Shown here piece after piece: positions 4,812-10,068 of a DNA stretch of 10,068 bases. This DNA comes from UMGS1696 sp045643285. GTDB lineage: Bacteria; Bacillota; Clostridia; Oscillospirales; CAG-272. A program made the translations under genes and the position numbers. The notes under the pieces were generated by a model. The model worked only from the letters and a program-made list of their open reading frames with translations, ran no database searches and was not told the DNA's origin. The stretch lies in assembly GCA_045643285.1 (NCBI GenBank), contig JAZUKN010000029.1, positions 1 to 10,068 of the forward strand, given 5' to 3'. Within the stretch, counting starts at the first letter, position 1. Each line of letters begins with the position of its first letter.

Positions 4812-6995
4812 TTAATCTTTGATGCCCTGTGCCTGCTTTTTCTCGTCAATTCTGCGTTTGAGTTTTCGGTCAACGGCAGAGTTTCCGCCTTTGCGTTCAG
4901 CTTCCATGCGTTCTCCGATGATGCGGCTGACATGGTGGAGCAGACGGATGATGCCGGTTGCCGCCGACCGGTTTCGGTTGTTTTTTATGCTGTGGAGCAG
5001 TTGCAGAGCATACTGATTGCCGTGTTCCACCGCCTTTTCGAGCCATTCGAGTGCCTTCTGCATATCCTGTTCGGTGTCCCTGCCGTAGAGATAGATTTTG
5101 CCGAGTTGGTACTCGGCAAAGTCGTTGCCGTTTGCGGCGGCAATTTCAAAGTTGCGGATGGCTTTCTCTATGTCTTTGACTTCGTCCTCGGTCAGCCGTA
5201 ACTTTCCGGCAAGGTAGGCGGCGTAAGGATTACCTTTTTCGGCTGCTCTTTCCAAGAGTTCGATTGCCTTCGGCAGATCCGCAGGGACAATTTCACCTTT
5301 GCAATAAAGTTTTCCGAGGATATATTCGGCATTCGGAAATCCCTGCTCGGCGGATGCAGTCAAGAGTCGAACGGCTTCGGGAATATCCTGTGGGAGCAGT
5401 TCGCCGTCAAGCAATGCTTTGCCGAGCGTGTATTCGGCATATTTGTTTCCTCTGCCGGCACAGCGGCGGAGCAGTTCATCCGCACGGTCGGTATCCCTTG
5501 TAACATCTTCGCCTTTGAGATAGGTCTTGCCGAGCAGATATTCGGCGAAGGGATTTCCCTCCGACACGGATTCTTCGAGCCACCGCAGAGCATAGTCCAC
5601 ATCCTTTGCGACATCATCGCCACGCAGAAACATTTTGCCGAGCCGGTATTTTGCCACACCGCATCCGAGCTTTGCCGATTCGATCAGCAGTTCCACGGCT
5701 TTGGTCGGCTCATAGGTTTCGCTTTCCCTGTCGAGCAGTCCTTTCGCCTCACGGTAAAGATTCCACATCCGCGAGGTTTTTTCTTTCGGCGTGAGAGGTT
5801 CTTCGGCGGATTCGGTTTCGGCATCGCTCGGTTCGGGAGTCGGGATTTCCTTTTCTTCTGCCGGTTCTTCCAGTTCGGTTTCGTAGAGAATATTCATCGC
5901 TTCCATAATGACGGCATTGCGAACCGATTTGAATTCCTCGTTCTGCGACAGCGGAATTCTTTCGGGCAGGTCATCGGTATAGGTGCGGATGACTTCCTCA
6001 CGCTGTGTATACCACAGGTCATAGAGTGCGGTGATGCGGTCATCCTTTTCGAGTTCATCGACAATGGAATCGACAAGGTCTTTCACATCCGCTTTCAGAT
6101 ATCCGTACTGCTTTTTGCCGGACAGCTTGGAGAGGCGTTTGGAGAGCAGGACGAGCTTGTCTTCCAATACGGGATTGTCGCAGATACCGCTGTTCATGCG
6201 TTCCACGATTTCCGACAGCACCGCTTTGCTTTCGGTTCGCAGATCGTCACGGTGTTCGGTCTGCTTTTCGTAAACGGAGAGCAGGTCTTGACGGAATATC
6301 TCTTTCGCAAGAGAAGACCGCAGGCGTTCCACACCCTGCGGCGTAATATATCCCTCGCTCGGATCGCTTGAGTAGACCATCAGATGCACATGGGGATGAT
6401 GCGACTCGTTGTGGAAGGCGGCGAACCATTTGAGATTTTTCATCGGGATTCGGAACTGCTCGGACATTTCCTGTGTCTGTGTTCGGAGCATATCCCGCCA
6501 CCGTTCACCGTGATTGTAGCCGAGCCGTTCCGCATCCTCACGCCGCAGAGAGACGATGACCGTCCACACATTTCCTTCGTACTCTTTCAGTTCCTCCGAG
6601 ACTTCATTCAGTTTTACACGCACACCGTCATCGGTGAAGAGTCCGTGGGAGCCGAAGCGTTCCGCACGGGGACGGGTGGCAATGTAGTCGGCGTAGGTTT
6701 TGGAGGACTGCACCTCATCGGAATTGTTTTCAATCGCACGGGAAATAAAGTCAGAGGCGTTACCGAGTGTAGGTCTTGCGATGTAGTCATCGTACTCATG
6801 CATCTCGGTGCTGTCGGGAAAATCTTTCTTTATTTTTTCAATGAGCTTTATCTGTTTGTCGGTCGGCGGTTCCAGCTTTTTTGTATCGTCAATCTTTTCG
6901 ACACCTTCACGGGTGGCAATGTATCTTGCGTATCCTCCGGCATTTTGTCGGGCAGTCGGTTTCAGATACTTCATTTTCGTTACGAGCTTTGCCAT
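4812..6995 (-). CDS. MobA/MobL-superfamily (MobP3-like) relaxase with a C-terminal Sel1-repeat array
   Basis: This encodes 727 aa. The N-terminal 1-240 is a relaxase domain. The metal-binding histidine cluster is H195, H199, H200, H202 and H204 in a HxxxHHPHVH pattern, followed by a LMVYS strand. Tyr candidates for DNA attachment lie in YARYIATR (22-29) and in a second copy, YADYIATR (101-108). Residues 240-375 are mostly helical, 376-402 form an acidic Pro/Glu linker, and about 431-668 hold six to seven Sel1-like repeats of about 36 residues with recurring AEYxLGK motifs. The enzyme should nick oriT and pilot the strand, and the Sel1 solenoid probably makes protein contacts. The start lies 3 nt after the accessory gene with only a weak ribosome binding site, pointing to coupling. 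The MobP3 label is from memory of similar N-termini; relaxase identity is firm. Confidence 0.93.
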   Translation of the reverse strand: MAKLVTKMKYLKPTARQNAGGYARYIATREGVEKIDDTKKLEPPTDKQIKLIEKIKKDFPDSTEMHEYDDYIARPTLGNASDFISRAIENNSDEVQSSKTYADYIATRPRAERFGSHGLFTDDGVRVKLNEVSEELKEYEGNVWTVIVSLRREDAERLGYNHGERWRDMLRTQTQEMSEQFRIPMKNLKWFAAFHNESHHPHVHLMVYSSDPSEGYITPQGVERLRSSLAKEIFRQDLLSVYEKQTEHRDDLRTESKAVLSEIVERMNSGICDNPVLEDKLVLLSKRLSKLSGKKQYGYLKADVKDLVDSIVDELEKDDRITALYDLWYTQREEVIRTYTDDLPERIPLSQNEEFKSVRNAVIMEAMNILYETELEEPAEEKEIPTPEPSDAETESAEEPLTPKEKTSRMWNLYREAKGLLDRESETYEPTKAVELLIESAKLGCGVAKYRLGKMFLRGDDVAKDVDYALRWLEESVSEGNPFAEYLLGKTYLKGEDVTRDTDRADELLRRCAGRGNKYAEYTLGKALLDGELLPQDIPEAVRLLTASAEQGFPNAEYILGKLYCKGEIVPADLPKAIELLERAAEKGNPYAAYLAGKLRLTEDEVKDIEKAIRNFEIAAANGNDFAEYQLGKIYLYGRDTEQDMQKALEWLEKAVEHGNQYALQLLHSIKNNRNRSAATGIIRLLHHVSRIIGERMEAERKGGNSAVDRKLKRRIDEKKQAQGIKD

Positions 6996-6998
6996 TTA

Positions 6999-7409
6999 TC
7001 AGTTACCGCTTTGCCAATCGACAGCATCCTTCAGTGAGAAAGAACCGTTGAGCCGCTTGACCTCTTTGATACATTCGCCACGGAGTTTTTCAAGAGAGTC
7101 GGGATCGACATCGTGAAACGCCGCCAGCAGATTCATCATCATTGCCATCTCGACCGACATTTTGAACATCATCCGGCTTTGACGGTTATCGCTTTCTGCG
7201 GCGATGCTTCTCATATTCGAGAGGAACATATTCGGCAGGAAGTTTGACTGATCCTCTGCCGTGAGGTATCCGATATAAAAGCGAATGGCTTTTTCGATGA
7301 ATTCCGACTTGCTGATACAGTCATCCTCTTTGTATAATTCCTTGACCTTTTCCAGTGTTTCGGGACGGAGCCACAAGGCAAATTTGTGTTTGTTTTTCGG
7401 TGCGGACAC
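6999..7409 (-). CDS. Ribbon-helix-helix relaxosome accessory protein (MobC-like in role)
   Basis: This encodes 136 aa. Residues 8-48 fit a ribbon-helix-helix fold: a strand HKFALWL (8-14), helix PETLEKVKELYK (16-27), turn, then helix SKSEFIEKAIRFYIGYL (33-49). Residues 70-115 are helical and Met-rich (MMFKMSVEMAMMMNLLAAF at 80-98), perhaps an oligomerisation region. Small RHH proteins next to relaxases bind oriT and help load the relaxase. The gene ends 3 nt before the relaxase and starts beside the repeat-rich candidate oriT, which supports that role. The start is GTG at 7409, with AGGAGATGA about 7 nt upstream. An ATG inside that site belongs to another frame. Confidence 0.85.
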   Translation of the reverse strand: MSAPKNKHKFALWLRPETLEKVKELYKEDDCISKSEFIEKAIRFYIGYLTAEDQSNFLPNMFLSNMRSIAAESDNRQSRMMFKMSVEMAMMMNLLAAFHDVDPDSLEKLRGECIKEVKRLNGSFSLKDAVDWQSGN

Positions 7410-7462
7410 GGCGTTTTCATCTCCTTTTTTTCTGTATCTTCAACCCCTCTGAAAGCCCTTGT

Positions 7463-7492
7463 TTTATCGGCATATTTCGGGCAGGTTGTCAC
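7463..7492 (-). promoter_or_regulatory. Candidate promoter of the transfer operon
   Basis: On the minus strand GTGACA (7492-7487, five of six -35 matches), an 18-nt spacer and GATAAA (7468-7463, four of six -10 matches) lie about 55 nt upstream of the GTG start. The -35 and spacer overlap the inverted repeat 7475-7498, so binding of the RHH protein or relaxase there could repress the operon. This autoregulation is inference. Confidence 0.35.
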
Positions 7493-7591
7493 CCGAAACC
7501 GTAAACGGCGTACAAGGGTGCAACCCTGCAAACAGAACCGCAAACCGTTCAAAAGTCCTTATGCGGTCGGCGTTGCCGTCCGCTGTGATTC

Positions 7592-7620
7592 GGCAAGGGG
7601 TGCGTGAGCAACCCCTTGCC
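7592..7620. repeat. Perfect 10-bp inverted repeat in the candidate oriT
   Basis: GGCAAGGGGT (7592-7601) and ACCCCTTGCC (7611-7620) flank a 9-nt loop that can pair further (TGC with GCA). The arms resemble an enlarged version of the smaller CAAGGGTGCAACCC repeat at 7513-7526. Related hairpins of different size are common around nick and termination sites of oriT regions. Confidence 0.75.
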
Positions 7621-7730
7621 TTTCTCCTGCTTGATTTTCGACCGTGTAAGACTGCCTGAATACCGTCTGTTTTCGGCTGTGGTTTTCCTCGAGCAACAAT
7701 CGGCTCAAATCGGCGGACAGCGGTTCTGCC

Positions 7731-7766
7731 GTGTCTTTTCCCGAGATTTACGGGAAAGGGCGACAC
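7731..7766. repeat. Two-step inverted repeat just after the 229-aa gene
   Basis: GTGTC (7731-7735) pairs with GACAC (7762-7766), and within it TTTCCCG (7737-7743) pairs with CGGGAAA (7751-7757) around a 7-nt loop. It lies about 28 nt past the stop of the 229-aa gene. On the minus strand no T-run follows, so it is either a factor-dependent or 3'-stabilising structure, or an outer part of oriT. Confidence 0.55.
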
Positions 7767-7793
7767 AGGGCTTTCTGTGGGCTTTACGCTGTG

Positions 7794-8483
7794 TCAGATG
7801 CCGAGTGTCATGCCGCCGTCCTCGGTTTCGGATTCGGTATCGGCAGGCGGTTCGATTTCACGGCCGTCCAGTGCGGAATCGAAAGCGATCTGACGGAGTT
7901 GCGGCGACCTCGTATCACTGCGGTTGGATTTGTAGGCGGCGACCGACACATCGTGCAGACGGTAGGTTTTCCATTCACCGTTTTGTGTATTGAGATTTCG
8001 GACGGTCTTTTCGTCAAGATCGAAATCCAACACGGCGGTGATGCGTTCATCGTCAGTTGCCTTCTCGCAAAGCGATTCGTATTCGTCCTCATCAAGCATT
8101 CCGTTTTCACAGAATGCCTCCGTCAAGGTTTTCGGTTGGGCGGTCAGTTCGCCTCGCTCGTATAAGCGGTAGCGGTATGCCGCCGAGAGAAAGGTTCCGA
8201 AATAGTCATTGGTGAGGAAGGTGTCCTCACCGTTTTCACGAATGTGCATTACGGCGAACCGTCTGCTTGCCTCACGTTCGGCATCGTCCGCCGCCTGATC
8301 CTTTGCGATCTGCTCATCTATTTCATCGCAGACCTCTTTGGGCAGGACGGTTTCGTACAGCACATCCATCATGTCCTTCAGTTCCGATTCGACAGTCGAT
8401 CCTTTTTCGGCGAGAGCTTCTTTGATCGCTTTGAGGCGGCGGTCGTTATAGAAGACGGTTACTTCGGTATCACGGTTGAGCAT
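7794..8483 (-). CDS. Uncharacterised ICE protein with a DUF6103-like N-terminal module
   Basis: This encodes 229 aa, soluble and acidic. Residues 5-58 (TEVTVFYNDRRL at 6-17, then KGSTVESELKD at 27-37, then VLPKEV) align with the whole conserved part of the neighbouring 90-aa protein: a strand, a helix and a KGxxVExEL signature. Residues 60-170 are predicted mixed helix/strand. Residues 170-215 (RLHDVSVAAYK, then an Arg/Ser-rich stretch, then QIAFDSALDG) form a C-terminal block I do not recognise. The ATG at 8483 overlaps the end of the upstream gene by 14 nt, so the two are co-translated. The position next to the candidate oriT could suggest a DNA-processing accessory or regulator, but no catalytic motif is visible. 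Confidence 0.8.
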   Translation of the reverse strand: MLNRDTEVTVFYNDRRLKAIKEALAEKGSTVESELKDMMDVLYETVLPKEVCDEIDEQIAKDQAADDAEREASRRFAVMHIRENGEDTFLTNDYFGTFLSAAYRYRLYERGELTAQPKTLTEAFCENGMLDEDEYESLCEKATDDERITAVLDFDLDEKTVRNLNTQNGEWKTYRLHDVSVAAYKSNRSDTRSPQLRQIAFDSALDGREIEPPADTESETEDGGMTLGI

Positions 8484-8742
8484 TCGGTTTCACCTCTTTT
8501 CCGTCAGCGCCCACAGCAGAAGAGGAAGAAGATTTCACTTTCTTTGAGGGTGTTGCTTTTGACGGGTTGCCGGATTTCATTTCAATGAATTCACGCACTC
8601 CGGCAGGAACGGTTTTCGTGTACATGGTTTCGAGGGAGCGTTCCAGTTCCGTTTCCACCTGCACACCTTTCTGCGTGAGATACATATTCAGCGCAGAGAG
8701 TTTTTCCTCATCATAGGAAATGGTGATCGTTGCTTTTTTCAT
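8470..8742 (-). CDS. DUF6103-like small protein
   Basis: This encodes 90 aa. The N-terminal ITISYDEEKLSALNMYLTQK (6-25), then VETELERSLETMY (29-41) and TVPAGVREFIE (44-54), fits a compact strand-helix-helix module that I associate with DUF6103, a family found in ICE and plasmid regions of Firmicutes. The last 30 residues are Lys/Ser-rich and probably disordered. The fold pattern (strand then two helices, KG turn) recalls ribbon-helix-helix proteins, so DNA binding is possible but not shown. The ATG at 8742 follows AAGGAGG. A terminator-like hairpin ends 20 nt upstream, so expression may depend on read-through. It forms an overlapping pair with its larger relative. Confidence 0.82.
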   Translation of the reverse strand: MKKATITISYDEEKLSALNMYLTQKGVQVETELERSLETMYTKTVPAGVREFIEMKSGNPSKATPSKKVKSSSSSAVGADGKEVKPNAQP

Positions 8743-8762
8743 TTCGTTTCCTCCTTGTCGAT

Positions 8763-8795
8763 AAAAAAAGACGGCACCGTTTTATCGGTACCGCC
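8763..8795 (-). terminator. Intrinsic terminator between the HipA-like gene and the DUF6103-like gene
   Basis: On the minus strand GGCGGTACCG (8795-8786) pairs with CGGTGCCGTC (8779-8770), a 10-bp stem with two G-U pairs, followed by seven T (8769-8763). It ends the HipA-like transcript 18 nt after the stop codon. Only 20 nt separate its T-run from the next ATG, leaving no room for a promoter between them. Confidence 0.82.
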
Positions 8796-8813
8796 TGCGG
8801 TAGAATATTTTGT

Positions 8814-9923
8814 TTACAGCATCATGCCTATGGAGCCGTCATCGTTTTCGGTGAGTCCTTCGTCCGCTTCAATGATCTCTCGAATAACAGACTGCCCATT
8901 CAGAATAAAGTTGCGGATATAATCACGGTCAACCTCAATCGGTATTTCATCCATGCATTCGTCAATCATACTTTCGGTGATGGACGGCAGATCTGTTGTC
9001 CTCATCATCTCATGGGCTGTTTCATTGCTCTGCATCAGTTCACGGAAAAAGCGAATAAGTCCGTCATGTGTTCGGCTCACATCACTCGGATAGCCCTTTG
9101 CGATGAGGGCTATGTTGTTATCGTAGTTCGGGGCGAGAGACAGGATTTTTCCCGTTTTCACTTCCCGCAGCAGACCGAAGTTCTCGGTATGTCTGTCCAT
9201 GTTGTAGCAGAGCGAATCAAACCATATAAGCCGAAGGTACTGCCGTGCGATTTCCGGGGAGATGTCATACAGAACGGTGAAGCAGTTTTCGTAATCCTCA
9301 TCGTCATCCGTTAGGGAACGCAGCGACTCAAAGTTTACCGCAGCAGCGTCTGTGAAATCTATTGAGCGAATATACTTTCCGTCAAGCTCATAGTGTGCCA
9401 TCGGGAGTCCGAGCTTTTCACCGAGCTTGCAGATAAACAGTTCGGAGAACAGTTCCTCACTGTTTCCGCTTTTGTACATCCACCATTTGCCGTCTATGAG
9501 TTTCCAACACTTCTCGAAGCTACCCGTGTTGGTAAGCTCGGGCGTTCTTGACGGCTTTCGTGAGAAGCTGTCGGGATCGCCGCGCAGGGCAAGCTCGGCG
9601 AAGTAGTTTTCCTTAAAGCGTATATCCTCATAGGTCGCAGTCGAACCCTCCGGCTTAAACCAATAGCGGTCGGTCACCGTGGCGGCGTTGACCGCAAGGG
9701 CGGTACTGACATCATCGGTCGTGCGGAGACGGAGTGCTTTTTTCAGTAAGCGTGAGTTTGTTCTGTGGGTGTCGATTGCACGGGAAGCAAGCCATCCTTC
9801 CATATCCTTTGTTCTTTTCAGATACAGAGGAAGGAGTGTTTCGTCCGCATCGGAAATGACACCGTTTTTGACGGTCGCTATCGGAGTGTCTTCCGACATC
9901 AGTGTTCCCGTAATGTTTTGCAT
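8814..9923 (-). CDS. HipA-like protein kinase domain protein
   Basis: This encodes 369 aa from the ATG at 9923. Residues 1-110 form an N-terminal region of the type seen in HipA-like proteins of Clostridia. Residues 133-370 form the kinase-like part: TGSFEKCW (133-140), candidate ATP-contact K151 in MYKSGNSEE, catalytic-loop motif NMDRHTENFG (241-250, with D243 and N248), and the metal-binding LAPNYDNN (263-270, D268). HipA kinases phosphorylate protein targets such as glutamyl-tRNA synthetase; the substrate here is unknown. No HipB-like antitoxin is next to it in this window. The ATG at 9923 follows GAAAGGCGGTG, a one-mismatch ribosome site, 6 nt away. A GTG at 9932 is also possible. The frame remains open upstream to the edge, so the protein may be longer. 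Confidence 0.82.
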   Translation of the reverse strand: MQNITGTLMSEDTPIATVKNGVISDADETLLPLYLKRTKDMEGWLASRAIDTHRTNSRLLKKALRLRTTDDVSTALAVNAATVTDRYWFKPEGSTATYEDIRFKENYFAELALRGDPDSFSRKPSRTPELTNTGSFEKCWKLIDGKWWMYKSGNSEELFSELFICKLGEKLGLPMAHYELDGKYIRSIDFTDAAAVNFESLRSLTDDDEDYENCFTVLYDISPEIARQYLRLIWFDSLCYNMDRHTENFGLLREVKTGKILSLAPNYDNNIALIAKGYPSDVSRTHDGLIRFFRELMQSNETAHEMMRTTDLPSITESMIDECMDEIPIEVDRDYIRNFILNGQSVIREIIEADEGLTENDDGSIGMML

Positions 9924-10067
9924 ATTCCGCACCGCCTTTCGTTTGAGATTATCGGTTTTTATACCTTCGGGGGTTGCTTTCAGTTCTTTCAGTTTTTCCT
10001 GAAGCTCATGACGGCGGTCAACCGAGGCACGAACCTCGTCAAGCTCATCCGCCTTAATATATTTGCT
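9924..10067 (-). CDS. In-frame upstream extension of the HipA-like gene, partial at the right edge
   Basis: The HipA frame has no stop from 9923 to the edge. The 48 codons read as a charged, helix-forming peptide (YIKADELDEVRASVDRRHE, then LQEKLKELK), with codon use like the neighbours. The other two minus-strand frames both meet stops here. Either the HipA-like protein has a longer N-terminal domain starting outside the window, with the ribosome site at 9923 being internal, or this is leader sequence that happens to be open. Codon character favours coding. The extension shows no motif I recognise beyond probable coiled-coil character. Confidence 0.5.
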
Positions 10068-10068
10068 C

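Larger units (their letters stand above)
7410..7793. other. Gene-free, hairpin-rich region; candidate origin of transfer (oriT)
   Basis: No supported gene lies here. It holds five inverted repeats: TTTCGGG/CCCGAAA (7475-7498), AGGGT/ACCCT (7515-7527), GCGGTCGGC/GCCGTCCGC with one central mismatch (7563-7583), a perfect 10-bp GGCAAGGGGT/ACCCCTTGCC (7592-7620), and TTTCCCG/CGGGAAA within GTGTC/GACAC (7731-7766). It sits immediately upstream of the RHH accessory gene and relaxase, the usual place for oriT. AACCCTGC at 7522-7529 resembles the CCTG/C core of MOB-P type nick sites, which is suggestive only. None of the hairpins has a T-run that would mark a terminator. Confidence 0.55.

Noticed and set aside
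4629..5201. 190-aa plus-strand ORF with hydrophobic stretches
   Set aside because: It is antisense to the end of the relaxase Sel1 array and the start of the TOPRIM gene, and the hydrophobic residues arise from antisense reading of charged codons.
7464..7766. 100-aa and 113-aa minus-strand ORFs in the candidate oriT
   Set aside because: No ribosome sites, arginine/proline-rich shadow composition, and they cover multiple inverted repeats; better explained as non-coding.

Overview
The window looks like the mobilisation and DNA-processing end of an integrative conjugative element (ICE) from a gut-type Firmicute, most likely an Oscillospiraceae/Ruminococcus-like host. The reasons are the gene set and order (ribbon-helix-helix accessory protein, MobA/MobL-superfamily relaxase, DUF3991/TOPRIM protein, VirD4-like coupling protein, HTH_36 protein), the strong AGGAGG-type ribosome binding sites, sigma-A-like promoters and intrinsic terminators. 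The host assignment is an inference from remembered family distributions, not from a search. Every gene I accept lies on the minus strand, so biological order runs from high to low coordinates.

Right end (about 8760-10068): a HipA-like protein kinase gene whose frame stays open to the window edge, followed by an intrinsic terminator. Then come two overlapping genes (8742-7794) for a DUF6103-like protein and a larger protein that shares its N-terminal module. A gene-free 384-bp stretch (7410-7793) follows. It is rich in inverted repeats and is the best candidate for the origin of transfer (oriT), because it sits directly upstream of the accessory gene and relaxase.

Transfer operon (7409-1710): RHH accessory protein, relaxase with a C-terminal Sel1-repeat array, DUF3991/TOPRIM protein, VirD4-like coupling ATPase and a small winged-helix protein. 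All are tightly packed, with 3-12 nt gaps or 14-22 nt overlaps, so they are probably co-transcribed and translationally coupled. The relaxase and RHH protein would nick and bind oriT, the coupling protein would bring the strand to the secretion channel, and the TOPRIM protein may act in strand processing or priming.

Left end (1-1700): after a cluster of nested inverted repeats comes a short monocistronic unit with its own promoter and terminator. It encodes a 65-aa IreB-like protein, a surprising cargo because IreB is normally a chromosomal partner of the IreK Ser/Thr kinase. Next is a roughly 550-bp gene-free region with two good minus-strand promoters. The 5' leader of their transcripts contains two abutting microsatellites (TTGA and GTGCC units) and two hairpins. 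That leader feeds a possible 53-aa ORF and a membrane-anchored 184-aa protein, and a ribosome binding site at the very edge predicts a further gene to the left, presumably the rest of the transfer apparatus.

I see no wholly new system that the sequence alone proves. The points most worth following are the microsatellite-bearing leader, the IreB-like cargo, the relaxase-Sel1 fusion, the structured oriT candidate and the solitary HipA-like kinase.
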